A program made the translations under genes and the position numbers. A stretch of 64,000 nucleotides of DNA from Neisseria chenwenguii (GTDB lineage Bacteria; Pseudomonadota; Gammaproteobacteria; Burkholderiales; Neisseriaceae), in assembly GCF_002216145.1 (NCBI RefSeq), contig NZ_CP022278.1, forward strand, positions 806,001-870,000, given 5' to 3'. The stretch's first letter is position 1. Every line of letters begins with the position of its first letter. A model generated the notes under the pieces. That model was not told where the DNA came from. It saw only the letters and a list, made by a program, of their open reading frames with translations, and ran no database searches. Shown in pieces: positions 8,803 to 18,159 of this stretch.

Positions 8803-9345
8803 TCAGCTTTTCTGCCCGTCGGTTTCGGGCATACATTTCTGCACCAACGTGTTATCGACCAAACCGTCTTCACCCATGCCCTCGATTTTTTCGTGTTTGA
8901 TGAGGAAGCCGTTGCCTTCTTTGTAGTAGTCGTTGTCAAACTCATTGCCCACCGTCCACGTTTCCTCGCCGTTGCTGAACGCGCTCAAGTCGTCGTTGCT
9001 CAACTCGGGGCTGTACGGCGCGGTAAAGCTTGTTCCGTTGTAGCGCACCTGCGCGGCGGGGCCGGTATCGCCTTTGAAATAGCGCACTTCGACCTTGCCG
9101 TCGTCGCAGCGGTAAAACTGCCATTTCGCGCGCTCCTGCTCGACCAGCGCGCCGGAAACGTCTTGCGACTCGGCGGCTGCCGATGCCGCGCCCGCGTTTT
9201 CAGGCGCGGCATCGGCGGCGGGAACGGCGGAAGCCGCGGGCGCGGAAGCGTTTTGCGGCGCGTCGGGTTGCGGGGTTTCGGGCTCTTTGCCGCAGGCGGC
9301 AAAGAGGACGGCGGAAAGAATCAGAGCGGTGTGTGGGAGCTTCAT
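8803..9345 (-). CDS. Lipoprotein with MliC/ACP-like C-terminal domain
   Basis: 180 residues. A signal peptide with lipobox LFAAC predicts acylation at Cys18. A low-complexity Pro/Ala/Glu-rich linker (about 20-75) leads to a C-terminal domain of about 100 residues: FYRCDDGKVEVRYF, then AQVRYNGTSFTAPYSPE, a W-containing strand, a GFLI strand and a final QKCMPE. That layout (YxCxxG opening, NG-x-x-F/V, late Cys) is what I expect of MliC-type lysozyme inhibitors and the Neisseria adhesin complex protein. The match is by pattern only. The start at 9345 was chosen for the signal peptide, although the ribosome site is weak. Confidence 0.6.
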   Translation of the reverse strand: MKLPHTALILSAVLFAACGKEPETPQPDAPQNASAPAASAVPAADAAPENAGAASAAAESQDVSGALVEQERAKWQFYRCDDGKVEVRYFKGDTGPAAQVRYNGTSFTAPYSPELSNDDLSAFSNGEETWTVGNEFDNDYYKEGNGFLIKHEKIEGMGEDGLVDNTLVQKCMPETDGQKS

Positions 9346-9549
9346 TGCGTGGTTCGTATCGGTTGGGGAATATTTTTGAAAAGACGGCAAAACGGATTGC
9401 CGACAAGACGTTAGTGTTGCTTGCGCGGGAAAAGTTTCAGAAATCTTTCAGACGGCCTGCTGCGCGAACGCACGCAAAGCCTGCCCGTGCCGTCTGAAAG
9501 AATCCCCGTTCCACAGCGCTCCCCCTGCCTTTGTGCCGCAATCTCTTGC

Positions 9550-9555
9550 TATAAT
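9550..9555 (+). promoter_or_regulatory. -10 box of dxs
   Basis: Perfect TATAAT 41 bases before the dxs ATG; the -35 is not clear. Confidence 0.45.
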
Positions 9556-9596
9556 CGCGTATCGGCCAAACGCCGCCTCTATAAAGAAACCACACC

Positions 9597-11486
9597 ATGA
9601 GCAAAACCCCGTTATTAGATACCCTAGACAACCCGCAGGCGCTGCGCCGAATGGATCAGGACGCGCTGCCGCAGGTTGCGGCCGAGCTGCGTGAATTCCT
9701 GCTCGATTCCGTCGGCAAAACCGGCGGCCATTTCGCCAGCAATCTGGGCGCGGTCGAGCTGACGGTGGCGCTGCATTATGTCTATAACACGCCCGAAGAC
9801 CATCTGGTGTGGGACGTCGGCCATCAGAGTTATCCGCACAAAATCCTGACCGGACGTAAAAACCGTATGCACACCATGCGCCAATACGGCGGTTTGGCAG
9901 GCTTTCCCAAACGCAGCGAGTCGGAATACGACGCGTTCGGCGTCGGCCATTCTTCCACTTCCATCGGCGCGGCTTTAGGTATGGCGGTGGCGGACAAAAC
10001 CGCAGGCAACGGCCGCCGCAGCGTGGCGGTTATCGGCGACGGCGCGATGACGGCGGGGCAGGCGTTTGAAGCCTTAAACTGCGCGGGCGATATGGATGTG
10101 GATCTGCTCGTCATCCTCAACGATAACGAAATGTCGATTTCCCCCAACGTCGGCGCGCTGCCGAAATATCTGGCCAGCAACGTCGTGCGCGATATGCACG
10201 GCCTGTTGAGCACCATCAAAGCGCAGTCGAGCAAGGTTTTGGACAAACTGCCCGGCGCGATGGAAATCGCCCAAAAAGTCGAACACAAAATCAAAAGCCT
10301 CGCCAGCGAAGCGGATCATGCCAAGCAGTCGCTGTCGCTGTTTGAAAACTTCGGCTTCGACTACACCGGCCCTGTCGATGGCCACAACGTCATCGAATTG
10401 GTCAATGTTTTGAAAGAGTTGCGCACAAAAAAAGGCCCGCAGCTGCTGCACGTTATCACCAAAAAAGGCAACGGCTACAAGCTGGCGGAAAACGATCCGG
10501 TCAAATACCACGCCGTCGCCAACCTGCCCAAAGACGGCGCCGCCGCCGAAACGGGTACGCCCAAACCCGCCGCCAGACCGACCTATACCCAAGTGTTCGG
10601 CCGATGGATTTGCGACCAGGCCGCCGCCGACCCGCGCCTCGCCGCGATTACCCCCGCCATGCGCGAGGGCAGCGGTTTAGTCGAGTTTGAACAGCAGTTT
10701 CCCGAGCGCTATTTCGACGTCGGCATCGCCGAACAACACGCCGTTACCTTCGCCGGCGGCATGGCCTGCGAAGGCATGAAACCCGTCGTCGCCATTTATT
10801 CCACCTTCCTACAACGCGCCTACGACCAGCTTGTGCACGACGTCGCACTGCAAAACCTGCCCGTTTTGTTTGCCGTTGACCGCGCCGGCATCGTCGGCGC
10901 CGACGGCCCGACCCACGCGGGTTTGTACGATTTGAGCTTCCTGCGCTGCATTCCCAACATGGTCATCGCCGCCCCCAGCGACGAAAACGAATGCCGCCTG
11001 CTGCTTTCCACCTGTTACCAACTCGACGCCCCCGCCGCCGTGCGCTATCCGCGCGGTTCGGGCTGCGGCGCGCAAATTTCAGACGGCCTCGAAACCGTCG
11101 CCGTCGGCAAAGGCATCGTCCGCCGCGAAGGCCGGAAAACCGCTATCTTCGCGTTCGGCAGTATGGTCGCCCCCGCGCTTGCCGCCGCCGAAAACCTCAA
11201 CGCTACCGTCGCCGATATGCGTTTCGTCAAACCGTTAGACGAAGCGCTCATCCTCAAGCTTGCGCAAAACCACGACTACCTCGTGACCGCCGAAGAAAAC
11301 GCCGAACAGGGCGGCGCCGGCAGCTCGGTATTGGAAGTTTTGGCCAAACACGGCATCCGCAAACCCGTGTTGCTCATCGGCGTTCCCGATACCGTCACCG
11401 AACACGGCGACCCGAAAAAACTCCTCGCCGACCTAGGCTTGAGCGCGGAAGCATTGGAAAAACGGATACGCGGATGGGCGGTGTAA
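9597..11486 (+). CDS. dxs: 1-deoxy-D-xylulose-5-phosphate synthase
   Basis: Thiamine-diphosphate enzyme joining pyruvate and glyceraldehyde-3-phosphate; the first step of the MEP isoprenoid pathway, and a feeder to pyridoxal synthesis with pdxA. 629 residues. ThDP/Mg motif [15 protein letters not shown]...NDNEMSIS (about 147-181), substrate-side [13 protein letters not shown] (75-87) and the transketolase-type catalytic glutamate in [14 protein letters not shown] are present. AAAGAAACC ribosome site. Confidence 0.96.
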   Translation: MSKTPLLDTLDNPQALRRMDQDALPQVAAELREFLLDSVGKTGGHFASNLGAVELTVALHYVYNTPEDHLVWDVGHQSYPHKILTGRKNRMHTMRQYGGLAGFPKRSESEYDAFGVGHSSTSIGAALGMAVADKTAGNGRRSVAVIGDGAMTAGQAFEALNCAGDMDVDLLVILNDNEMSISPNVGALPKYLASNVVRDMHGLLSTIKAQSSKVLDKLPGAMEIAQKVEHKIKSLASEADHAKQSLSLFENFGFDYTGPVDGHNVIELVNVLKELRTKKGPQLLHVITKKGNGYKLAENDPVKYHAVANLPKDGAAAETGTPKPAARPTYTQVFGRWICDQAAADPRLAAITPAMREGSGLVEFEQQFPERYFDVGIAEQHAVTFAGGMACEGMKPVVAIYSTFLQRAYDQLVHDVALQNLPVLFAVDRAGIVGADGPTHAGLYDLSFLRCIPNMVIAAPSDENECRLLLSTCYQLDAPAAVRYPRGSGCGAQISDGLETVAVGKGIVRREGRKTAIFAFGSMVAPALAAAENLNATVADMRFVKPLDEALILKLAQNHDYLVTAEENAEQGGAGSSVLEVLAKHGIRKPVLLIGVPDTVTEHGDPKKLLADLGLSAEALEKRIRGWAV

Positions 11487-11521
11487 GGCCGTCTGAAAGA
11501 TTGTCCGCCGCCGCCATAAGC

Positions 11522-11680
11522 TTTAGTAGACTAAAATAAAAATCTACTTCGTTGGCTGCGGCTGAGCTCAAAGAGAACGATTCACTAAGGCGCTGAAGCG
11601 CCAAGTTCATCTGTCCCGTACTACCTGTACTGTCTGCGCCTTGTATCTTTCTTAATTTTTCTTAATTTTATCTCACTATA
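11522..11680. repeat. Correia repeat enclosed element, full-length type
   Basis: About 159 bases with degenerate inverted ends (TTTAGTAGACTAAAAT / ATTTTATCTCACTATA). It includes the central block with GAGCTCAAAGAGAACGATTC, the GCGCTGAAGCGC hairpin and CCCGTACTACCTGTACTGTC, which I recognise from full-length Correia elements. It lies between convergent dxs and the PepSY gene. Confidence 0.75.
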
Positions 11681-11684
11681 AAAA

Positions 11685-11716
11685 CAGAGGCCGTCTGAAG
11701 TTTCAGACGGCCTCTG
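11685..11716. terminator. Bidirectional DUS terminator dxs / PepSY
   Basis: CAGAGGCCGTCTGAA and TTCAGACGGCCTCTG separated by two bases. Confidence 0.8.
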
Positions 11717-11738
11717 CCTTTTCCCCCGATAAACCTGT

Positions 11739-13154
11739 TTACTTAAACCACCGCGCCAGCGCGGGTATCCTCGATAAAACAAAAGTATCCAAAATCCACA
11801 CCGCCAAAATGGCAATCACCGCCGTCGGGAAAATCACGGCGACAATCAGCAACGGCACGGCCATGCCCCACCACACGGGCGGTTTGGCCTTTTGTGCGGG
11901 CGGGTTCAGGCCGACGGCGCCTGTGGGGCGGCGTTTCCACCACATCACGAAACCGCTGATGCAGATAAAAATCACCGACAGGCAGAACAATACGTTGGCC
12001 GCCACGCTCCACCAGCCCAGCGTGCCCATGTGCAGCGCGATGCTGACCGCCATGAATTTGCCGAACCAGTTGTAGTCGTCGTAGCGGATGTCGGCGAGCT
12101 GTCTGCCGCTGTATTGGTCGAGATGGACGGTACGGTCGATAAACGGGCTGTCGGCGTCGTAGCTCATCGAGTCTTGGCTGAGCGTCCACACACCTTTTTC
12201 GCCTTTCGGGAAATTGACCTGATAACGGCCTTCAAATCCGATTTCGCGCGCGTAGCGGTCAACCGTTTCCAGCGTCATCGGCTCGCTCGGGCTGATGCCG
12301 TGTTTGCCACGCGTCGTACCCGATTGCGGCATGGACGTGAGCTCCAAAACCCACGGTACTTCTTTGGTTTTGCCGTCGTTCAACAGCTTGCCGTAGGTTT
12401 CCGCATCCGATTCGGGATTGGGCGCAACGCCCCATTTGCCCGCCGGAAACCGGCTCCACGCCTGCACCGCTTTGCCACCCCAAATCCCCGCCCACGCAAT
12501 GCCCGACAGGCAAAACGTCAGTAAAATCAACGAAATCCAAGTGCCGGCTGCCGCGTGCAAATCGCGCCACGCCGCACGGCCTTTGCCGACGGCAGGCAAC
12601 AGCAGCGTTTTCAGACGGCCCTGTTTCTGCCACCAGAGATACAGCCCCGTGATAATCATCAGAATCGTCAGCGAGGCCGCCGTTTCCAAAATATAGTCGC
12701 CCGCCGTGCCCAAAAGCATATCGCTGTGGATTTCGTCCATCAGGTGATACGGGCTTTTATTGCGGGTCGAAACATTTTTCACTTCGGCAGTATAAGGATT
12801 GACCGCCACCATTTTCGACGCCCCGCCGTCGTCCACGCGGAACACCGCCACCATATTTTCCGCACGCGGCGCAAAATACTGCGACACCGACGCCGTTTCC
12901 GATTTCAACGCCCCGCGCGCCGCCTCGGCCTGCACCGACAGCGGTTTCGCCACCGCCTGCGGCGCTACCGTCATCCGCTCGCCCTCTTTGCCGGTAATAT
13001 TGGCAAACAGCAGCATCGCCAGCCCCGTCGCCGCCAGCAGCATCAGAAACGGCGCGACAAACAGCCCTGCATAAAAATGCCAGCGCCACACCGCCAAATA
13101 ACGGCGGCTTGCCTGATTGGTATGGGTTTCGGGCGTTTTCTGCGTATCGGTCAT
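11739..13154 (-). CDS. PepSY-associated transmembrane protein
   Basis: 471 residues. It opens with the PepSY_TM signature LAVWRWHFYAGLFVAPFLML (helix 1). Two more helices follow at about 165-185 and 215-240, with a large periplasmic part and a C-terminal helix pair near FVMWWKRRP and WWGMAVPLLIVAVIF. Relatives are often linked to siderophore or iron-uptake loci, but no such gene is adjacent. The start at 13154 follows AAAGGAA; an ATG 51 bases upstream lacks one. Confidence 0.8.
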   Translation of the reverse strand: MTDTQKTPETHTNQASRRYLAVWRWHFYAGLFVAPFLMLLAATGLAMLLFANITGKEGERMTVAPQAVAKPLSVQAEAARGALKSETASVSQYFAPRAENMVAVFRVDDGGASKMVAVNPYTAEVKNVSTRNKSPYHLMDEIHSDMLLGTAGDYILETAASLTILMIITGLYLWWQKQGRLKTLLLPAVGKGRAAWRDLHAAAGTWISLILLTFCLSGIAWAGIWGGKAVQAWSRFPAGKWGVAPNPESDAETYGKLLNDGKTKEVPWVLELTSMPQSGTTRGKHGISPSEPMTLETVDRYAREIGFEGRYQVNFPKGEKGVWTLSQDSMSYDADSPFIDRTVHLDQYSGRQLADIRYDDYNWFGKFMAVSIALHMGTLGWWSVAANVLFCLSVIFICISGFVMWWKRRPTGAVGLNPPAQKAKPPVWWGMAVPLLIVAVIFPTAVIAILAVWILDTFVLSRIPALARWFK

Positions 13155-13345
13155 GGGGCGGATTCCTTTGCGTTGCTTTTCAGATTTCGGCGGATTATAG
13201 TTCAAAAGGATTAGATTTGATAAGTATAAAGTTTTAAAAATTTGACGAAGTGCAAGAATGGCGGCTGATTAAAGGTTTTTCAGACAGCATAAAACTTGTC
13301 AAGTTCCGCCCGAATGGTTTCAGACGGCATTTAAATGCTTGAGGC

Positions 13346-13515
13346 CGTCTGAATGCTTCGGCTTCGCTCAGCACAAGTGCTCCGACTTTGCTTGGTACGA
13401 GTGGTTCGGCAGGCTTGTCAACAAGCGTTTGTTCAAATTCAAGCAGCCCCCTCCTGCGGGGGAGGAAACAAATTTGCGGAGCTTCAAACTTTTCAGACGG
13501 TATTCAAATGTTTGA
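13346..13515. repeat. Dispersed 170-base repeat with 24-base units, copy 1
   Basis: Runs from AATGCTTCGGCTTCGCTCAG through ACAAGCGTTTGTTCAAATTC to the AT-DUS-like end. The same block is at 33498-33693. Copy 1 carries two of the 24-base units, copy 2 carries three. Confidence 0.7.
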
Positions 13516-13688
13516 GCAAACGCCGTAGGTACGGTTAGCCGCCCTAAAGCGGCGTAACCATACGAACCCACGCAACCCGTACCGTACAAATCCCGTTTTT
13601 CAGGCGGCATCGGCGACAGGTTTTTCCAAACGGCGCGGTATGCGGTTACGCCGCTTTAGGGCGGCTAACCGTACCTACGGCGTTTGCT
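13515..13688. repeat. Long inverted repeat upstream of recC (REP-like copies 4 and 5)
   Basis: Arms 13515-13563 and 13639-13688 are near-perfect complements (AGCAAACGCCGTAGG at one end, CCTACGGCGTTTGCT at the other) around a 75-base spacer. Each arm contains a full REP-like palindrome. Confidence 0.75.
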
Positions 13689-13750
13689 GAAAAAATAAAA
13701 TGCCTGATGCCGTCTGCCCCAACGAATCCCGCAAATACTTCAGACGGCAT

Positions 13751-13756
13751 TATAAT
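13751..13756 (+). promoter_or_regulatory. -10 box of recC
   Basis: TATAAT 29 bases before the recC ATG, abutting the end of an AT-DUS. Confidence 0.45.
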
Positions 13757-13785
13757 CCCGGTTCCACACCAAAACCGAGCCTGCC

Positions 13786-16700
13786 ATGTTTTACCTCTAC
13801 CAATCCGACCGCCTTGAATATCTTGCCGCGCTGTTTTGCCGCATCCGCCGAGAGCAGCCGCTGGCCGGGGCGTTGCGGGCGGAGGAGATTGTGGTGCAGA
13901 GCCAGGGGATGCGCCGTTATCTGGGCGCGTTTCTGGCGCGGGAAACGGGCGTGGCGGCGAATTTGAAATTCAGTCTGCCGGCAGGGCTGACGTGGCGGCT
14001 GATGCGGGAATTTATTGCCGGCATCCCCGCGCTGAGCCCGTTCGCGCCCGAGGTGATGCGCTGGCGGCTGTTGGATTTGTTCCGCAGCAGCCGTTTTCAG
14101 ACGGCCTCGGAGTTTGCCGGTGCGCGCTCGGCGTTGCAGGGTTATCTGAACAGCGGCGGTGCGGCGGATTACCGGCTTGCGGGGCAGCTTGCGGATGTAT
14201 TCGACCAGTATTTGGTGTACCGCCCGCAATGGATTGACGCATGGCAGGCGGGAAAAACGCTGGATTTGGGCGATGCGGAGGGCTGGCAGGCACAGCTTTG
14301 GCATTATTTGGACGACGGCCGCCAATCGGCGCCGCACCGTGTGGCACTTTGGGAAACGCTGCTCTCGCGGCTTTCGGCGGACAAGCTGCCCGAGCGGTTT
14401 TTTGTGTTCGGCATTTCGACGATGGCGCCGATGTATTTGCAGCTTTTGCAGAAACTTTCCGAACATTGCGATGTGATCATGCTTGCGCTCAATCCGAGCA
14501 GCCGCTATTGGGGCGATGTGATTGAGCCGGCGCAGATTCTGAAAGGCGCGGACGACGCGGATTTGAACTTGAGCGGGCATCCGTTTCTGGCTTCGCTGGG
14601 CAAACAGGGGCGCGATTTTTTTGATTTTTTAAACGAAATCGAGCTGGAAGAAAGCCGCGTGTTCGACGAAGACTCGCAGCCCGATACGCTGCTGCACCGG
14701 CTTCAGCACGACATCCGCACGCTGGCAATGCCGTCTGAAAATGTACCGACAAACGCGGAAAAAATGCTCGGCGACGGCTCGGTCCGCGTGGTTTCGGCGC
14801 ACAGCCCGCTGCGCGAATTGCAGATTTTGAAAGACCGGATTTTGCACATTCTGGCCGAACACCCGACTTGGCAGCCGCACGATATTGCTGTGTTAACACC
14901 GAATATCGAGCCGTACAGCCCGTTTATCGAGGCCGTGTTCGGGCAGGCGCAGGCGGGCGCGCAGGCTTTGCCGTATTCGGTTTCCGACGTGCGCCTCAGC
15001 CGCCGCCAGCCGCTGTTTTATGCGTTGGAACAGGTTTTGGATCTGCTCGAAAGCCGTTTTGAAGTCGATAAGGTATTGATGTTGTTGGAAAGTCCGCCCG
15101 TATTGGCGCGCTTCGGGCTGACCGCCGACGATTTGCCTCTGCTGCACGACACCGTCGCCGCGCTCAAAGTGCATTGGGGTTTGGACAAAACCATGCGCGG
15201 CGGTTCAGACGGCCTCTTCACTTGGCAGCAGGCGCTGGAGCGGCTGGTATTGGGCTGGATGCTGCCCGAGGGACAAAATCCGCTTTGGCACGGGATCAGC
15301 GCATGGCACGGCGACGTCAACCGTTTGGACACCTTCGCCCGCTTCGCCGCCTTCGTGCGCACGCTCGCCGACACCGCGCGGCTTTGGGCGCAAAATGCCG
15401 ATACCGCCGGCTGGACGGCGCGCGCGCGCGGTTTGGTCGAAGCCCTCTTCGCACCCGACGACGCCGACCAATACGCGCTTCAGCAGTTTGAACAGGCGCT
15501 TGCGCAATGGAATCAGGAAGCTGCGCTGGCCGGGTTTACGGGCGAACTGCCGCCGCCGACCGCCCTGCGCCACCTGCGCCGTTTTCTCGGTAGCGAAAGC
15601 GACGCGGGCTTCCTGCGCGGCGGCATCACCTTTTGCAGCATGGTGCCGATGCGCAGCCTGCCGTTTAAAGTCTTGTGTTTATTGGGTTTGAACGACGGCA
15701 ATTTCCCGCGCAACACCAAAGCCGCCGAATTCGACCTCATCGCCCGCCACCCGCAAAAAGGTGACCGCGCCCGCCGCGACGACGACCGCTACCTCTTCCT
15801 CGAAGCCCTTATCAGCGCCCGCGAAATCCTCTACCTTTCCTACATCGGCCGCGACATCCGCAACGATGCCGAACTCGCGCCGTCCGCACTTTTGGGCGCG
15901 CTCATCGACACCGTCGCCGCCATGACCGGCACGCGCAGCCGCGATTTGCTCGAAACCTGGATTGTGCAACACCCCTTGCAACCGTTTTCCCGCCGCTACT
16001 TCATACCGTCTGAAACCCGGCCGCACGGGCAGATTTCAGACGGCCTCAGTTCCACCCGCCGCGACTACGCCGCCGCCCTCGCGCAAACGCCCGAAAGCCC
16101 GAAAGCCTTTTTCAGACAGCCTTTGCAGGAAAACCAACCCGCCGCCGCAGTCGGCCAAAACGAGCTGATCGCGTTTTGGAAAAACCCCGTCAAAAGCTGG
16201 TTGCACCAGACCCTCGGCTGGCGCGAACCCTACCGCGACGCCGTGTGGGAATCCGCCGAACCCTTCGAACCCGAAGCCGCCGGCACCGCCGCAGCCGCCT
16301 ACCTCGACGCCCGCCGCCGCAAACAAAACTTCGATGACGTCGCCGTCCGCCTCGCCGCCGAAAGCCTGGTGCCCGCCGGCGAATTGGGCAAACTCTGGCA
16401 GGCGCGTTTCCAAGCTGATGCCAAACACATCGACCAAACCCTGCTCGACGGCCCCAAACACCCGCCGCACGCCTACGAATTAACGTTCGTCCAAGATTTC
16501 GGCGACCAAACCCTGCAAGGCAGCCTCACCGACGTGTACCAACGCGGGCAAATCCTGTTTGCCGAAAAAACACCAAACGCCCCCGAAACCCTCGCCGTTT
16601 ACCTCAAACACCTGATTTTCTGCGCCGTCAGGCCGTCTGAAAGCGAAAGCGCCCAAACCTGGCTGGTTTTGCCCGACCAAACGCAGCACTACCCCGAAAT

Positions 16701-17052
16701 CCCGCAAATCGCCGCCCGCGCCATGCTGGCAGACTGGCTGGCATACTACAGCCGCGGCCAAACCCGCCCCCTGCCCTTCTTCGCCAAAACCTGCCTTGAG
16801 GCCGCAAAAAAATATCTGAAAGAAAAAACAGACGAAAACAAAAAAGCCGCCGCCCTCAAAGCCGCCGCCGATGCCTACAAAGGCAACAAAATAAACAAGG
16901 GGCAAGGCAGCTACACCGACACTGCGCTCATCTTCGGCAACGACGAAACCGCGCCGTATGAAACGGATTTGTTTTGGGAGTTATTGGAAAAACTGCTGCT
17001 ACCGCTGCTGGCGGCGTTGCAGGAGAAGGAAGAAGACGGAGAGGCCGTCTGA
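13786..17052 (+). CDS. recC: Exodeoxyribonuclease V gamma subunit
   Basis: 1088-residue RecC subunit of RecBCD, which processes double-strand ends for recombination and scans for Chi. The N-terminus FYLYQSDRLEYLAALF and the VVQSQGMRRYL motif are typical. SVSDVRLSRRQPLFYALEQVLDLL and FCSMVPMRSLPFKVLCLLGLNDGNFPR are conserved blocks of the inactive helicase fold. recB and recD are not in the window. Five exact DUS cores lie inside the gene and are read as peptides such as FQTA, MPSE, SDGL and RPSE. Confidence 0.93.
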   Translation: MFYLYQSDRLEYLAALFCRIRREQPLAGALRAEEIVVQSQGMRRYLGAFLARETGVAANLKFSLPAGLTWRLMREFIAGIPALSPFAPEVMRWRLLDLFRSSRFQTASEFAGARSALQGYLNSGGAADYRLAGQLADVFDQYLVYRPQWIDAWQAGKTLDLGDAEGWQAQLWHYLDDGRQSAPHRVALWETLLSRLSADKLPERFFVFGISTMAPMYLQLLQKLSEHCDVIMLALNPSSRYWGDVIEPAQILKGADDADLNLSGHPFLASLGKQGRDFFDFLNEIELEESRVFDEDSQPDTLLHRLQHDIRTLAMPSENVPTNAEKMLGDGSVRVVSAHSPLRELQILKDRILHILAEHPTWQPHDIAVLTPNIEPYSPFIEAVFGQAQAGAQALPYSVSDVRLSRRQPLFYALEQVLDLLESRFEVDKVLMLLESPPVLARFGLTADDLPLLHDTVAALKVHWGLDKTMRGGSDGLFTWQQALERLVLGWMLPEGQNPLWHGISAWHGDVNRLDTFARFAAFVRTLADTARLWAQNADTAGWTARARGLVEALFAPDDADQYALQQFEQALAQWNQEAALAGFTGELPPPTALRHLRRFLGSESDAGFLRGGITFCSMVPMRSLPFKVLCLLGLNDGNFPRNTKAAEFDLIARHPQKGDRARRDDDRYLFLEALISAREILYLSYIGRDIRNDAELAPSALLGALIDTVAAMTGTRSRDLLETWIVQHPLQPFSRRYFIPSETRPHGQISDGLSSTRRDYAAALAQTPESPKAFFRQPLQENQPAAAVGQNELIAFWKNPVKSWLHQTLGWREPYRDAVWESAEPFEPEAAGTAAAAYLDARRRKQNFDDVAVRLAAESLVPAGELGKLWQARFQADAKHIDQTLLDGPKHPPHAYELTFVQDFGDQTLQGSLTDVYQRGQILFAEKTPNAPETLAVYLKHLIFCAVRPSESESAQTWLVLPDQTQHYPEIPQIAARAMLADWLAYYSRGQTRPLPFFAKTCLEAAKKYLKEKTDENKKAAALKAAADAYKGNKINKGQGSYTDTALIFGNDETAPYETDLFWELLEKLLLPLLAALQEKEEDGEAV

Positions 17053-17071
17053 AAACAATTCAGACGGCCTC
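17041..17071 (+). terminator. DUS terminator after recC
   Basis: GAGGCCGTCTGAA and TTCAGACGGCCTC around a 5-base loop; the left arm overlaps the recC stop codon. Confidence 0.8.
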
Positions 17072-17098
17072 AAACTTTGCCCGAAACACGGATATAGC

Positions 17099-17206
17099 TA
17101 TAGTTGATTAAAATAAAAATGAGACAAGGCGGCAACGCCCGCAGTGTACGAATAGTACATAAGGGCGTTGGCAACGCCGTATCATTGCGATTTTAATCAA
17201 CCATAG
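17099..17206. repeat. Correia repeat enclosed element, short type
   Basis: About 108 bases with inverted ends TATAGTTGATTAAAAT / ATTTTAATCAACCATA and inner GACAAGGCGGCAACGCC. This is the size of the internally deleted Correia class. The right end supplies the stop codon and last two codons of truA. Confidence 0.85.
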
Positions 17207-18021
17207 TTTCCGCATATTTTGAGCCACTCAGGCAGGGAAACAGCGGCAATGCCGTATTCGGGCGGGTAATCGACGCCGGTGAGATAAAGGCCGTCAGGCA
17301 TAAAGGTCGGCGGCGCTTTGAGGCGGCTTTTGGCTTCGATAAGGCCGGAAAATTCTGCGACGCTGAGTCTGCCGCTGCCGACATACACCAGCGCGCCCAT
17401 GATGTTACGCACCATGTGGTGCAGGAAGGCATTGCCGTGCAAATCAAGCGAAATCCATTCGGGGTTGCCGCTGATTCGGGCCCGATAGATGGTTTTGACG
17501 GGAGATTTGGCCTGGCATTGGGCGGCGCGGAAACTGGAAAAATCGTGTTCGCCGACCAGCAAGGCGGCGGCCTGCTTCATTTTTACGGTATCCAAACGGT
17601 GGTGCGTCCAGCCTGCCCTGCCGATAAGCAGGGGCGAACGGACGGGCGCGGATTGGAGCAGGTAGCGGTAGCGGCGGCCGAAAGCGTCAAAGCGGGCATG
17701 AAAGTCGGAGGCGACGGTTTGGGCGGTAAGAACGGCAATGCCGCGCGGCAGGTTGGCGTTAACGCCCCGTATCCATGCCTGCGGACTGCGGATGGCGGTT
17801 GTGTCGAAATGGACGACTTGTGCCGTGGCGTGAACGCCTGTGTCGGTGCGGCCGGCAACGGTAACGCAGACGGGGTGGCAGGCAATTTTGCCCAATGCCT
17901 GTTCTAAGGCCGTCTGAACGGTCGGCAGGCCGTCTGCCTGCTTCTGCCAGCCGAAAAAAAGGCTGCCGTCGTAAGACAGGGTCAGCGCCCAGCGTTGGAT
18001 TGTCGGAGAGGTCGGCTGCAT
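17197..18021 (-). CDS. truA: tRNA pseudouridine synthase A
   Basis: Makes pseudouridine at positions 38-40 of the tRNA anticodon arm. 274 residues. The catalytic aspartate is Asp60 in [10 protein letters not shown], and the conserved [16 protein letters not shown] (about 106-120) and [16 protein letters not shown] (about 203-218) follow. The TGA stop and the last tyrosine-glycine codons lie in the terminal repeat of a Correia element, so the natural C-terminus was probably changed by the insertion. Confidence 0.94.
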   Translation of the reverse strand: MQPTSPTIQRWALTLSYDGSLFFGWQKQADGLPTVQTALEQALGKIACHPVCVTVAGRTDTGVHATAQVVHFDTTAIRSPQAWIRGVNANLPRGIAVLTAQTVASDFHARFDAFGRRYRYLLQSAPVRSPLLIGRAGWTHHRLDTVKMKQAAALLVGEHDFSSFRAAQCQAKSPVKTIYRARISGNPEWISLDLHGNAFLHHMVRNIMGALVYVGSGRLSVAEFSGLIEAKSRLKAPPTFMPDGLYLTGVDYPPEYGIAAVSLPEWLKICGNYG

Positions 18022-18118
18022 GGTTGTGTCCGTCGGTATCGTGGCACGGCCCGTCAGGCCGGCGGAATCTGTGAAACGGTGGGCGGTTACCCTGCCCTGA
18101 AACTTGGCGGTTAAAAGT

Positions 18119-18158
18119 TTTCAGACGGCCTGTGCTGCTGCGACAGGCCGTCTGAATT
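18119..18158 (-). terminator. DUS terminator after pilR
   Basis: TTTCAGACGGCCTGT and ACAGGCCGTCTGAAT around a 10-base loop, immediately after the pilR stop on the reverse strand. Confidence 0.7.
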
Positions 18159-18159
18159 T

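Larger units (their letters stand above)
13155..13785. other. Repeat-rich spacer upstream of recC
   Basis: About 630 bases with no credible gene. It holds a 24-base-unit repeat element (13346-13515), a long inverted repeat built of two REP-like palindromes (13515-13688), several DUS, and a TATAAT (13751-13756) directly after an AT-DUS. Confidence 0.65.
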
